Shown piece after piece: positions 24,900-33,611 of a stretch of DNA of 64,000 bases. The first letter of the stretch is position 1. Each line of letters begins with the position of its first letter. The notes below the pieces were generated by a model, which worked only from the letters and a program-made list of their open reading frames with translations, had not been told where the DNA came from and ran no database searches. Both the position numbers and the translations under genes were made by a program. Source of the stretch: Streptomyces sp. BK208 (GTDB taxonomy: Bacteria; Actinomycetota; Actinomycetes; Streptomycetales; Streptomycetaceae); NCBI RefSeq assembly GCF_004364245.1, contig NZ_SOAV01000004.1, positions 482,011-546,010 on the forward strand, in the 5' to 3' direction.

Positions 24900-25430
24900 T
24901 CACGGCCGCTGCCGCGGCGGTCGGCCCCGCCCCTCGGAGCCGTCGGGCCGACCGGGGCCTGCCAGGCGCAGCTCCAGCCGGTCGATCGAGGCCCGCACAC
25001 CCTCTCTGTAGCGGCCGGGAGCGAGGGACTCGGCCGCCGCGCGGGCGCGCCGCAGGTGCAGACGGGCCGCCTCGCGGTGACCGAGCCGGTCGTAGTCGGC
25101 GGCCACGTGCAGGTGGAGCGACGGGGAGAGGGCGCGGGCGGCGGGCGTGTTCTCGTGCCGGTCGGCCAGGCGGTCCTCGGTCAGCTCCTCGGCGGACGAC
25201 AACGCCCGCAGGTCCCAGGCCAGTTGCTCCTGCGGGTCGTCCTGGGCGGCGGCGAGGTAGTGGGCCAGCGTGCAGCGGTGCAGTGGGTCGCCGCCCTCGC
25301 CGATCTCCGCCCAGAGCCCGAGGAAGCGGTGCCGGGCCTCCTCGCGGTCACCCGCGTGGTGCAGCATGGCGACCTGACCGATCCGCGTCAGCACGGCGTC
25401 CGGCGCCGCCTGCTCCTGTCCCTTCGCCAC
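24900..25430 (-). CDS. Conserved hypothetical, TPR-like helical protein
   Basis: 176-residue, mostly helical, soluble protein. Helix pairs such as LTRIGQVAMLHHAGDREEARHRF and LHLHVAADYDRLGHREAARLHLRRA have tetratricopeptide-like spacing (an A-x-x-Y/L pattern), suggesting a scaffold or binding role. GTG at 25430 chosen since CGGAGG precedes it by 5 bases. No signal peptide or membrane segment. No close named family recognised; it lies between a lipoprotein gene (convergent) and ung. Confidence 0.75.
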   Translation of the reverse strand: MAKGQEQAAPDAVLTRIGQVAMLHHAGDREEARHRFLGLWAEIGEGGDPLHRCTLAHYLAAAQDDPQEQLAWDLRALSSAEELTEDRLADRHENTPAARALSPSLHLHVAADYDRLGHREAARLHLRRARAAAESLAPGRYREGVRASIDRLELRLAGPGRPDGSEGRGRPPRQRP

Positions 25431-25551
25431 CGCATCCTCCGTGCCCTCGTCGGCTGTCCCGACGACGCTAACCGCACGCACCCGCGTTCCCGGTCAGGCG
25501 GCACCGGGGAGCGCGGGGCCGGACGCCGGCTGACCGGCCCGGAGGACCCGG

Positions 25552-26235
25552 TCAGCCCAGGTTCGGGACGGTCCAGTCGATCGGCTCGTGGCCCTGCGCC
25601 GCGACCGCCTCGTTGATCTGCGTGAAGGGGCGGGACCCGAAGAACTTCTTCGCCGACAGCGGTGAGGGATGGGCACCCTTGACCACGACGTGCCGCGTCT
25701 CGTCGATCAGCGGCAGCTTCTTCTGCGCGTAGTTCCCCCAGAGCACGAACACCGCCGGGTCGGTCCGCTCGGCGACCGCGCGGATCACCGCGTCGGTGAA
25801 CAGCTCCCAGCCGCGGGACTTGTGCGAGTTCGCCTCGCCGGCCCGGACCGTGAGCACCGCGTTCAGCAGCAGGACGCCCTGCTTCGCCCACGGCATCAGA
25901 TAGCCGTTGTCCGGGACCGGGGTGCCCAGCTCCGCGTGCATCTCCTTGTAGATGTTCCGCAGGGACGGCGGGACCTTCACGCCGGGCCGGACGGAGAAGC
26001 ACAGCCCGTGCCCCTGGCCCTCGCCGTGGTACGGGTCCTGGCCGAGGACCAGCACCTTCACCTGGTCGAAGGGCGTGGCGTCCAGCGCGGCGAAGACCTC
26101 TTCGCGCGGCGGGTAGACGGGGCCGCTCGCCCGCTCCTCCTCGACGAACTCCATCAGCTCCTTGAAGTAGGGCTGCTGCAGCTCGCCGCCCAGTACCTCG
26201 CGCCAGGACTCGGGCAGGATGGCGATGTCGGTCAC
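25552..26235 (-). CDS. ung: Uracil-DNA glycosylase
   Basis: 227-residue family-1 UDG that excises uracil from DNA; usual length. Seen: water-activating GQDPYHGEGQ near residues 62-71, FSVRPG, the uracil-binding N in LLLNAVLTVR, VLWGNYAQKK, and the DNA-intercalation loop HPSPLS near 188-193. GTG start is set by AAGGAAG 6 bases upstream and the start of family similarity. Although the reading frame stays open far upstream, that extension has no similarity and overlaps the next gene antisense in frame, so it is not part of the protein. Confidence 0.96.
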   Translation of the reverse strand: MTDIAILPESWREVLGGELQQPYFKELMEFVEEERASGPVYPPREEVFAALDATPFDQVKVLVLGQDPYHGEGQGHGLCFSVRPGVKVPPSLRNIYKEMHAELGTPVPDNGYLMPWAKQGVLLLNAVLTVRAGEANSHKSRGWELFTDAVIRAVAERTDPAVFVLWGNYAQKKLPLIDETRHVVVKGAHPSPLSAKKFFGSRPFTQINEAVAAQGHEPIDWTVPNLG

Positions 26236-26387
26236 GTCAACTTCCTTACGCTGTGCGGTCGCTTCCGGTGCCCAGAAACCTACCGCCGACCACTGACAAC
26301 GGTGACGCCGGCCGGTGCCCGTCGAGGGCCGCCACGCGATCGCCGACGCGTCCGCCGGCCCGCCTGCCGATCCCTCCGCCGGATCGT

Positions 26388-27980
26388 CTACCAGCTCGTC
26401 TTCCGGTGGAGCTGCCACATCATCATGATCGTGGACGGGTCCAGGGCCTGCTCGGCGCCGGAGATGTCCGTGCTGGCGGCGAGGTACTGCTTGCCCTGCC
26501 ACAGCGGCAGCAGCCGCGCGTCGTCCACCATGATCTGCTGGGCCCGCTCGAACTCCTTCTCCACGTTGGCGCGGTCGCTCTCCCGGCGTGAGCGCGGCAG
26601 CAGCTCGCCGGTGATCTCCGGTGTGAGGTAGGGCGTCCCGAGCGCGTTCTGCTCGCCGACGAAGGGGGCGATGAAGTTCTCCCCGTCCGGGAAGTCCGGG
26701 GACCAGCCGCGCCCGAACACCGGGTACTCGCCCTTCTGGTACCCGGCGACGTAGGTCTTCCACGGGCGGCTCTCGAGGGTGACCTCGAACAGGCCGGAGG
26801 CTTCGAGCTGCCGCTTGATCTCCTTGAACTCCGACGCCGTCTCGGAGCCGTAGCGGTCGGTGGTGTACCAGAGGGTGAGCGGGACCGGCTCGGTGATGCC
26901 GGCGTCCTTGAGCATCTCGCGGGCCTTGGGGACGCTGGGGTCGCCGTAGTCGTCGAAGAAGCCGGTGGTGTGGCCGGTGAGGCCCTTGGGGACCATCGAG
27001 TACAGCGGATCGACGGTGTCCTGGTAGACCTTGTGCGCGATCACCGCCCGGTCGACCGTCTGGGCGACGGCCTGGCGCACCTCCTTGCGCCCCGCCCACG
27101 GGTCCTCGGGGTTGAAGACCAGGTAGCTGATCTCCGTACCGCTGCCCTCGACCAGCTGGAGGTTCTTCTCCTTGCCCTCCTTGCCCTGGAGGGTGATGAC
27201 GTCGTCGGCGGCGAGACCGCGGTAGGTGACCTGGATGTCGCCGTCGCGCAGCGCCTTCACCATGCCGGCGGAGTCCTTGAAGTAGCGGATCGTCACCGCC
27301 TTGTTGTGCCGTTCGGCGAAGCCCTCGTAGCGGTCGTTGCGCAGCAGTTCGGCCCGCTCGCCGTCCTCGTACGACTCGAGGGTGTACGGGCCGGAGCCCA
27401 CGACGCCGCCGCCCTCGCGCAGGGCGTCGGCGGGGTAGGCGCCGGGGTCGACGATCGACATGGCGGGCGTGGCGAGCACGAACGGGAAGGTGGCGTCCGG
27501 CTTGTTGAGGTGGAAGACCACCTCGCGCTCGCTCGGCGCCTGGACCCGCTCCAGGCTGCCGAGCAGGCCGGCCGGACCACCGTTGACGTTGATGTCCTTG
27601 ATCCGGTCGATCGAGAACTTGACGGCCTGGGCGTCGAGGGGGTCGCCGTTGGAGAAGGTCAGGCCCTCGCGCAGCTCGCAGCGGTACACCTGGCTCGCCG
27701 TGTCGGTGAACGCGCACTGCTCGGCGGCGTCGGGCTGGGGCGCGGTGGCACCGCTGGGGTAGCTGAGCAGCGTCTGGTAGATGTTCCGGAACAGCTCCCA
27801 GGAGCCGTCCCACGAAGCGGCCGGGTCCAGGGTGCTGGGGGCGCTGGTCGTCCCGACGACGATCGGCCCCTCGTCCTCCGGACTGTCGGACGACAGGATG
27901 CCGCATCCGGTGACCAACGACGATATGGACACGATGGCCGCGACCCGCCGCAGGCCCCGCTTCCGGTTGAACACGCGCAC
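26388..27980 (-). CDS. ABC transporter substrate-binding lipoprotein (SBP family 5, peptide type)
   Basis: 530-residue family 5 extracellular solute-binding protein (oligopeptide/nickel type). Signal peptide with basic start RVFNRKRGLRR and lipobox LVTGC near residue 26. The mature part has the family landmarks TLDPAASWDGSWELFRNIYQTLL, REGLTFSNGDPLDAQAVKFSIDR and GSGPYTLESY. Normal length. No permease or ATPase genes are adjacent, so it is an orphan binding protein here. GTG start with GAGGAGC upstream. Lipidation is by Lgt/Lsp and possibly Lnt. Confidence 0.93.
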   Translation of the reverse strand: MRVFNRKRGLRRVAAIVSISSLVTGCGILSSDSPEDEGPIVVGTTSAPSTLDPAASWDGSWELFRNIYQTLLSYPSGATAPQPDAAEQCAFTDTASQVYRCELREGLTFSNGDPLDAQAVKFSIDRIKDINVNGGPAGLLGSLERVQAPSEREVVFHLNKPDATFPFVLATPAMSIVDPGAYPADALREGGGVVGSGPYTLESYEDGERAELLRNDRYEGFAERHNKAVTIRYFKDSAGMVKALRDGDIQVTYRGLAADDVITLQGKEGKEKNLQLVEGSGTEISYLVFNPEDPWAGRKEVRQAVAQTVDRAVIAHKVYQDTVDPLYSMVPKGLTGHTTGFFDDYGDPSVPKAREMLKDAGITEPVPLTLWYTTDRYGSETASEFKEIKRQLEASGLFEVTLESRPWKTYVAGYQKGEYPVFGRGWSPDFPDGENFIAPFVGEQNALGTPYLTPEITGELLPRSRRESDRANVEKEFERAQQIMVDDARLLPLWQGKQYLAASTDISGAEQALDPSTIMMMWQLHRKTSW

Positions 27981-28112
27981 GCTCCTCGATCCGCCGTACC
28001 AAGGGTCGGCAGACCATACCGCAGCGCCACGCCCCCTGAACCCCCCTTCTGAACAGGGGTTTTGATCATTTGGCGATGACTACGTTGTCATCGTGCGCGG
28101 TGCTCCGATACG

Positions 28113-28152
28113 CGGACACGGGCGCCGTCCGTGTGGACGGCGCCCGTGTCCG
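28113..28152 (-). terminator. Perfect 18-bp stem-loop terminator
   Basis: CGGACACGGGCGCCGTCC / GGACGGCGCCCGTGTCCG with loop GTGT, 33 bases beyond the stop of the minus-strand SDR gene. One of the strongest hairpins in the window. Confidence 0.85.
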
Positions 28153-28184
28153 GGATCGATCCGAGGGGTTCCCCGTGGGCGAGA

Positions 28185-28946
28185 TCAGGCCACGCCGGCG
28201 TTGAGGAAGATGCCGCCGTCCACGACGAGCGTCTGGCCCGTCACCCAGGCGGACTGCTCCGAGGTGAGGAAGGCCGTGGCGCCGCCGATGTCGGAGGGCA
28301 CGCCGAGCCGGCCCAGCGGGTAGCCCGAGGCGGCCTCCTCCTCGCGTCCCTCGTACAGGGCTGCGGCGAACTTGGTCTTCACGACCGCCGGGGCGATCGC
28401 GTTGACCCGCACCTTCGGCGCGAACTCGTGCGCCAGCTGAGCGGTGAGGTTGATCAGCGCGGCCTTGCTGACGCCGTACGCGGCGATGAAGGGCGAGGGC
28501 GAGAGGCCCGCGACGGAGGCGATGTTGACGATCGCGCCGCCGTTGTCCTTCTGCCAGGCGTGCCAGGTGCGCTGGGCGAAGCCGAGCGCCGAGATCACGT
28601 TGGTCTCGAAGACCTTGCGCGCGACGTTCAGGTCGAGGTCGGCGATCGGCCCGAACACCGGGTTGGTGCCGGCGTTGTTGACCAGGAAGTCGACGCGCCC
28701 GAAGGCCTCCATCACCCGCTCGACGGCGACGGCCTGGTGGGCCTCGTCGTGCGCCTTGCCGGCGACGCCGATGACCCGGTCGGAGCCGAGCTTCTCGACG
28801 GCTTCCTTCAGGGCGTCCTCGTTGCGGCCGGTGATGCAGACCCGGTCGCCGCGGGCGACCAGGGCCTCGGCGACGCCGTAGCCGATGCCGCGGCTGGCGC
28901 CCGTGACGAGCGCGACCTTGCCGGAGAGTGCGGGCAGTTCAGTCAT
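28185..28946 (-). CDS. SDR family oxidoreductase (second of a pair)
   Basis: 253-residue classical short-chain dehydrogenase. Seen: VTGASRGIG (near 14-22), NNAGTNP near 87, VNIASVAGLSPSPF with catalytic Ser, YGVSK near 153-157 and NAIAPAVVKTKF. It follows the FabG-like gene by 36 bases on the same strand, and the strong hairpin after its stop suggests a two-gene operon. ATG at 28946 is preferred (GGGGAA 9 bases upstream); a GTG five codons earlier is possible. Substrate unknown, perhaps 3-oxoacyl chains as for its neighbour. Confidence 0.88.
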   Translation of the reverse strand: MTELPALSGKVALVTGASRGIGYGVAEALVARGDRVCITGRNEDALKEAVEKLGSDRVIGVAGKAHDEAHQAVAVERVMEAFGRVDFLVNNAGTNPVFGPIADLDLNVARKVFETNVISALGFAQRTWHAWQKDNGGAIVNIASVAGLSPSPFIAAYGVSKAALINLTAQLAHEFAPKVRVNAIAPAVVKTKFAAALYEGREEEAASGYPLGRLGVPSDIGGATAFLTSEQSAWVTGQTLVVDGGIFLNAGVA

Positions 28947-28982
28947 GTCAGTGTTCCCCACCGTTCCTGGTCTCCGTTTTCA

Positions 28983-29744
28983 CTAGTCGAGCGGCCCGCC
29001 GGCCACGTACAGCACCTGGCCGGAGACGAAGCCGGCGGCCTCGCCGGTGAAGAAGGCGATGGCGTTGGCGATGTCCTCGGGCTCGCCGACGCGGGCGACC
29101 GGGATCTGGGTGGCGGCGGCGGCCTTGAAGTCGTCGAAGCCCATGCCGACGCGGTCGGCGGTGGCCTTGGTCATCTCGGTGGCGATGAAGCCGGGGGCCA
29201 CGGCGTTCGCGGTGACGCCGAACTTGCCCAGTTCCTTGGCGAGGGTCTTCGTGAAGCCCTGGAGACCGGCCTTGGCGGCCGAGTAGTTGACCTGGCCGCG
29301 GTTGCCGAGGGCGGAGGAGGAGGACAGGTTGACGATGCGCCCGAACTTGGCGTCGACCATGTGCTTCTGGCAGGCCTTCGACATCAGGAAGGCACCGCGC
29401 AGGTGCACGTTCATGACGGTGTCCCAGTCGGAGACGCTCATCTTGAACAGCAGGTTGTCGCGGAGCACGCCCGCGTTGTTGACGAGGATCGTCGGCGCGC
29501 CCAGCTCCTCGGCGATCCGCGCGACGGCCGCCTCGACCTGGGCCTCGTCGGAGACGTCGCAGCCGACCGCGAGCGCCGTGCCGCCGGCCGCGGTGATCTT
29601 CTCCACGGTGTCCTTGCAGGCGGCCTCGTCGAGGTCGATGACGGCGACGGCACGGCCCTCGGCGGCCAGTCGTACGGCGGTGGCGGCGCCGATGCCGCGC
29701 GCGGCTCCGGTGACTACGGCGACCCGCTGCTCAGTGGTGGACAT
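28983..29744 (-). CDS. 3-oxoacyl-ACP reductase-like SDR (FabG family)
   Basis: 253-residue SDR close to FabG. Seen: VTGAARGIGAATAVRLAAEG (11-30), CDVSDEAQVEAAV, NNAGVLRDNLLFKM (89-102, typical of FabG), LSSSSALGNRGQVNYSAAKAG (catalytic Ser, Tyr, Lys) and ANAVAPGFIATEMT. It probably reduces a 3-oxoacyl thioester with NADPH; it is not in a fab operon, so it is likely an accessory FabG. ATG with GAGGAG upstream. Upstream TACTAA near 29815 may be the -10. The 266 bases to the divergent gene hold only promoters. Confidence 0.9.
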   Translation of the reverse strand: MSTTEQRVAVVTGAARGIGAATAVRLAAEGRAVAVIDLDEAACKDTVEKITAAGGTALAVGCDVSDEAQVEAAVARIAEELGAPTILVNNAGVLRDNLLFKMSVSDWDTVMNVHLRGAFLMSKACQKHMVDAKFGRIVNLSSSSALGNRGQVNYSAAKAGLQGFTKTLAKELGKFGVTANAVAPGFIATEMTKATADRVGMGFDDFKAAAATQIPVARVGEPEDIANAIAFFTGEAAGFVSGQVLYVAGGPLD

Positions 29745-30010
29745 TCGCTGCTTCTCCTCGTCCTGGGGATGCGGCCCGTGCGGAGCGTGCGCCCTGGGGT
29801 GAGCGACCGCTTAGTACCTTCCGCAGACGTGACGCTAGAAGCCCTGGCACGCGGTGTCAACGGGACACCGGGCCGGTGTGATCCATTACCTGGCCGTCCC
29901 GGCGCGCCGCCCCGCACCGGTCGCCCGATCGGCCCAGCGCTGCGGGCCGCCGGGCCGCCGGGCCCCTAGCGTCGAAGCGCGAGCCACTCGTGGCCGGAAA
30001 GGAGGCGTCC

Positions 30011-30733
30011 ATGCGCCGTCGTACCGGTGCAGCAGGCATAGCCGTCGCGATCGCCGCGATCGTGCCGCTGGCCGACCCCGCACCCGCTCAGACCCTCGAC
30101 TCGAACCTGGAGTCGGACTGCCTGAGCTCCACCTACCAGGAAGCGGTTCCGATCGGGCTGGAGGCGGATCCGGGCGTTCCGGACCCGCTGTGCCCGGACG
30201 CGCTGTTCGACGCCCCGCCCGACGACGCTCCGCTGGACGAGGGCGGTCTCGGCGACGACCGGCTCGACGGGAGCGGCCTCGGCGACGGGCGGCCGGACGA
30301 GGGCCTGCCCGACGGAGGCGGACTCGACCCGGGCCGTCCCGGGGACGGCCGGCCCGATCAGAACCGGCCCGGGACGTCGCACTCCACCGGCCAGGGACCC
30401 TTCGACCAGGGACCTTTCGACCAGGGCGGCATCCGGGAGATCCGGGAGGGAGACGGCGGCGTGGGCGGAGGTGTGGCGCATCCGCGCGGGGACCAGCTCC
30501 CGACGATCTCCGCCACCACCAGGCCGGCCCCGGTCACCACCCCCGCTCCGGCCACCACCGCGCCGGCACCCGTGACCTCTCCCTCCGTCGCGCCGACGCT
30601 CGGCACTCGGGGCGGCCTGGGCGGCGCCTCGGGCACCGGGCCCAGCGACTGGGACATCGGCATCGGCCTGAGCTTCGTGACCGGCGCCGCGCTCACGGCG
30701 GGCTGGGTGATCAGGCGCCGCCGACGCGCGTGA
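30011..30733 (+). CDS. Secreted, C-terminally membrane-anchored low-complexity protein
   Basis: 240 residues, no recognised family. Signal peptide MRRRTGAAGIAVAIAAIVPL cut near ADPAPAQ, two nearby cysteines (SDCLSS, DPLCPD), then an acidic Gly/Asp/Pro-rich stretch (about 68-120) with degenerate units like DEGGLGDDRLDGSGLGD, a Pro/Thr/Ala-rich stalk (155-200), and a C-terminal membrane helix followed by RRRRRA. There is no LPxTG motif, but the stalk-helix-Arg tail looks like a surface display anchor. Start: AAAGGAGG 5 bases before ATG; TAGCGT at 29976-29981 may be the -10. Confidence 0.75.
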   Translation: MRRRTGAAGIAVAIAAIVPLADPAPAQTLDSNLESDCLSSTYQEAVPIGLEADPGVPDPLCPDALFDAPPDDAPLDEGGLGDDRLDGSGLGDGRPDEGLPDGGGLDPGRPGDGRPDQNRPGTSHSTGQGPFDQGPFDQGGIREIREGDGGVGGGVAHPRGDQLPTISATTRPAPVTTPAPATTAPAPVTSPSVAPTLGTRGGLGGASGTGPSDWDIGIGLSFVTGAALTAGWVIRRRRRA

Positions 30734-30867
30734 GCCGGCGCGCGGGCCAGGAGATGTCGTTCGGATCCAGCCGCGGTCGCGGGGTCGTCCGGCAACGAGG
30801 AACTCTCACCCGGAGCCGGCCTGACCCAAACGGCACCCCCCGGCCGCCCGGTCCGGCCGCCGCGTCC

Positions 30868-31251
30868 TCACCGCACCAGCAGGTCGAGCAGCCGCTCCGT
30901 CTCGGCGGCCGGGTCGGCCGTGAGGCCGGTGTGGACGGGGCCGGGCTGGACGACGGTCGAGCGGGGCGCGATCAGCCAGCGGAACCGGCGGCCTGGGTCG
31001 TCCCCGGCCGCCTGGCCCGCCGCGTCCCCTCCGGCGCAGACGCCCTCCACGGCACGCAGCGCCGCCCGCACCCCGGGCAGGTCGGCGCGCGGGTCCAGGG
31101 CCAGCAGCCTGTTCTCGTCGAGGTGGGTGCGGGCCCCGACGTAGGACTTGGCACGGCAGTAGACGAGTACGCCGGCGTTGACGCACTCCCCGCGTTCGAC
31201 GCGCGGCACGACGCGCAGCAGCGCGTACTCGAAGACGTGGCGGTCGCTCAC
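30868..31251 (-). CDS. DUF3037 family protein, partner of the HipA-like kinase
   Basis: 127 residues of the DUF3037 family. Seen: FEYALLRVVPRVERGECVNAGVLVYCR at the N-terminus (the family hallmark), and FRWLIAPRSTVVQPGPVHTGL near 90-110. The gene starts 14 bases after the HipA-like gene's stop, with AGGGGGAG just before the GTG, so the two are co-transcribed. The pairing of DUF3037 with a HipA-type kinase recurs in bacteria and suggests a functional couple; what DUF3037 does is unknown. Confidence 0.85.
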   Translation of the reverse strand: MSDRHVFEYALLRVVPRVERGECVNAGVLVYCRAKSYVGARTHLDENRLLALDPRADLPGVRAALRAVEGVCAGGDAAGQAAGDDPGRRFRWLIAPRSTVVQPGPVHTGLTADPAAETERLLDLLVR

Positions 31252-31265
31252 CGCTCCCCCTTGGC

Positions 31266-32012
31266 TCACTTGACGCGTTCGTGGATCGTGGCGGCCCGCG
31301 CGAGCAGGGGCCGCGCGTAGGCCCGGCGGAGGTCGTCGGGGGTGGCGAAGCCGGGTTCGTCGCGCAGCCAGACGTCGGGGATCTCGGCGGTGACCTCGGT
31401 GAGGAGTTCCTCGGTGACCAGCGGCGCGAGCGCGGCGGCGGCCGACCGGACGTCCGGCGCGAACCGGGCCAGGGCGTGGTCGGCGGCGTCGTAGGGGCGG
31501 GCGGCTGAGGCCTCGGCACCGGGCCAGTTGTGGTGCCAGATCATGGTGGCGCCGTGGTCGATGAGCCACGTCTCGCCGTGCAGCCGCAGCAGGTTGGGAT
31601 TGCGCCACGAGCGGTCGACGTTGTTGACCAGCGCGTCGAACCAGACGATGCGTCCGGCCTCCTCGGCGCTCACCTCGAAGGCGAGCGGGTCGAACCCGAG
31701 CGCTCCGGAGAGGAAGCCCATGCCGAGGTTGGTGCCGGCGCTGGACTTGAGCAGCTCCTGCACCTGCGGGTCGGGTTCACCGAGCCCGAGCACCGGATCG
31801 AGGTCGACCGTCACCAGCCGCGGCACCCGGAAGCCCAGCCTGCGGGCGAGTTCGCCGCACACCACCTCGGCGACGAGGGTCTTGCGGCCCTGTCCCGCGC
31901 CGGTGAACTTCAGGACGTAGGTGCCGAGGTCGTCCGCCTCGACGAGACCCGGGAGCGAGCCGCCCTCGCGCAGGGGCGTGATGTAACGGGTCGCCAGGAC
32001 CTTGCTCAGCAC
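31266..32012 (-). CDS. HipA-family kinase-like protein
   Basis: 248-residue protein resembling the kinase core of HipA (full HipA is ~440 residues). Seen: a glycine-rich nucleotide loop region (TYVLKFTGAGQGRKTLVAEVVCGELARRLG, shortened here as VLKFTGAGQGRK near 32-43), the catalytic-loop motif NNVDRSWRNPNLL near 129-141 and the metal-binding LIDHGATMIW near 149-158. It lacks HipA's N-subdomain and no HipB-type antitoxin is adjacent; its partner is DUF3037. GTG start; only a weak GGGTGA upstream. It may phosphorylate a protein or tRNA synthetase, but the target is unknown. Confidence 0.8.
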   Translation of the reverse strand: MLSKVLATRYITPLREGGSLPGLVEADDLGTYVLKFTGAGQGRKTLVAEVVCGELARRLGFRVPRLVTVDLDPVLGLGEPDPQVQELLKSSAGTNLGMGFLSGALGFDPLAFEVSAEEAGRIVWFDALVNNVDRSWRNPNLLRLHGETWLIDHGATMIWHHNWPGAEASAARPYDAADHALARFAPDVRSAAAALAPLVTEELLTEVTAEIPDVWLRDEPGFATPDDLRRAYARPLLARAATIHERVK

Positions 32013-32244
32013 TTGTGCGGGTCACCCGTCTCTTCGGCCGTGCCTCCTCACCGCGGGGAGGCTCCCCCGGGCATGCGGTGAGCATAGTGACCGCGGGTGA
32101 CCTTCGGCGAGGCGGGCACGGACGCGGCGCGCGTGCCCGTCGCTCGCCGCGGCGCGGGACCGAAGGCGGTGCCCGCCGCCCGGGAACGGGCGGAGCGGCC
32201 GCGGATACCCTGGTGCTACGTAACATTGCACCGAGAGGAATCCC

Positions 32245-32958
32245 GTGGCCGCCTCGCCGACCGACCCCGATCTGCCCGTTCTCGGGGGCACGCGCCGCAG
32301 TTTCCGTGAGCGGGTGACCGACGCGCTGCGCGCCGCGATGATCGCCGGCGAACTGCGTGCGGGCGAGGTCCACTCGGCGCCCGCCCTGGCCGCACGGTTC
32401 GGGGTGTCGGCCACGCCGGTGCGCGAGGCGATGCTGGACCTGGCCAAGGAGGGCCTGGTCACCGCGGTGCCGAACAAGGGGTTCCGGGTCACCGAGGTGT
32501 CCGACCGGCAGTTGGACGAGTACACCCACATCCGGGCGCTGATCGAGATCCCCACCACCGCGGACCTGGCGACGACGGCCGATCCGGCGGCGCTGGAGGC
32601 ACTCCGCCCGGTGGCCCGGGAGATCGTCACGGCCGCCACGTCCGGGGACCTGGTCGCCTACGTGTCGGCGGACCTGCGCTTCCATCTGGGACTGCTCGCC
32701 CTCTCGGGCAACCGGCACCTGGTGGAGGTGGTGCGCGAGCTGCGCACCCGCTCCCGGCTGTACGGCCTCACCTCACTGGTCGCCGAGGGGCGCCTCAAGG
32801 CGTCGGCGGACGAGCACCTGGAGATCCTGGAGGCCCTGCTGGCCCGTGACCGCGAGCGGGCCGAGGAGGTCATGACCCGCCACCTGGGGCACGTCCGCGG
32901 CATCTGGGCCGTCCCGGACGGCAGCACCGGGCAGCGGGAGGCGGGGTCCTCGCGCTGA
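32245..32958 (+). CDS. GntR/FadR-subfamily transcriptional regulator
   Basis: 237 residues: winged helix at about 19-82 (VTDALRAAMIAGELRAGEVH, LAARFGVSATPVREAMLDLAKEGLV) and a FadR-type FCD domain (about 90-220) with the metal-ligand pattern D...H...H (DLRFHLGLL, ADEHLEILEAL, MTRHLGHVRG). Usually controls organic-acid or sugar-acid catabolism. GTG with GAGAGGAA upstream. The inverted repeat GGTGC-TACGTAACATT-GCACC at 32211-32231 lies just before it and may be an autoregulatory operator. No target operon is adjacent. Confidence 0.88.
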   Translation: MAASPTDPDLPVLGGTRRSFRERVTDALRAAMIAGELRAGEVHSAPALAARFGVSATPVREAMLDLAKEGLVTAVPNKGFRVTEVSDRQLDEYTHIRALIEIPTTADLATTADPAALEALRPVAREIVTAATSGDLVAYVSADLRFHLGLLALSGNRHLVEVVRELRTRSRLYGLTSLVAEGRLKASADEHLEILEALLARDRERAEEVMTRHLGHVRGIWAVPDGSTGQREAGSSR

Positions 32959-33099
32959 TCCGTGGCGTGCGGTCGCCGTACCGGACCGGACCACCCGGTC
33001 GTTGCGCGGCGCCCGGGGCGGACGGTCGCTGAACAACACGTGCCTCCGGGCCGTACCTGTCGGCAGACCACCACGTCCACCCGGGAAGGGAACCCCAGC

Positions 33100-33582
33100 A
33101 TGACCAGCGCTTCGTTTCACCCCGCGACGGGACCGGCCCGTCGTACCGTCGTGGCGGCGGCCTCAGCGGCGGGCCTCACCGCCGTGCTGGCCGCGTGCTC
33201 GGGCTCGGACGACGACGCGTCGAGCGACACCGGCGCCGCCCCCGACTCCGCCTCGCGGGACGCGGGCAGCGGCGGCGAGGGCGCCGGCGCCGGGGCGGCG
33301 CTCGCGACGACCGCCGACATACCCGAGGGCGGCGGGAAGGTCTTCCCCGACCGGAAGGTGGTCGTCACCCAGCCGGCCGCGGGCGAGTTCAAGGCGTTCT
33401 CCGCCACCTGCACCCACCAGGGCTGCGCCGTGAAGAGCGTGTCCGACGGTGTCATCAACTGCCCGTGTCACAACAGCAGCTTCTCGATCACGGACGGCAG
33501 TGTGCAGGGCGGACCCGCTCCCAAGCCGCTGCCCGCCGTGCAGATCACGGTCAGCGGGGACTCGATCCGGCTGGCCGGGTGA
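33100..33582 (+). CDS. Rieske [2Fe-2S] protein, Tat-type lipoprotein
   Basis: 160 residues. Twin arginines (RR at 14-15) followed by TVVAAASAAGLTAVLAAC give a Tat-type signal with lipobox Cys at 33, so the protein should be exported folded and lipid-anchored. After a Ser/Asp/Gly linker comes a Rieske domain: box I CTHQGC (Cys104, His106, Cys109) and box II CPCHNSSF (Cys121, Cys123, His124); ligands and disulfide pair are complete. It probably serves as a small extracytoplasmic electron carrier; no oxidase partner is adjacent. ATG with GGGAAGGGAA upstream. Confidence 0.9.
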   Translation: MTSASFHPATGPARRTVVAAASAAGLTAVLAACSGSDDDASSDTGAAPDSASRDAGSGGEGAGAGAALATTADIPEGGGKVFPDRKVVVTQPAAGEFKAFSATCTHQGCAVKSVSDGVINCPCHNSSFSITDGSVQGGPAPKPLPAVQITVSGDSIRLAG

Positions 33583-33611
33583 CCGTGGCGCAGCGCCGGG
33601 GGCGCAGGATC

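Noticed and set aside
25552..28017. Apparent 821-residue fusion of Ung with a long N-terminal part
   Set aside because: The upstream part is an out-of-frame reading of the binding-protein gene; Ung similarity begins at the GTG at 26235, which has its own ribosome-binding site.
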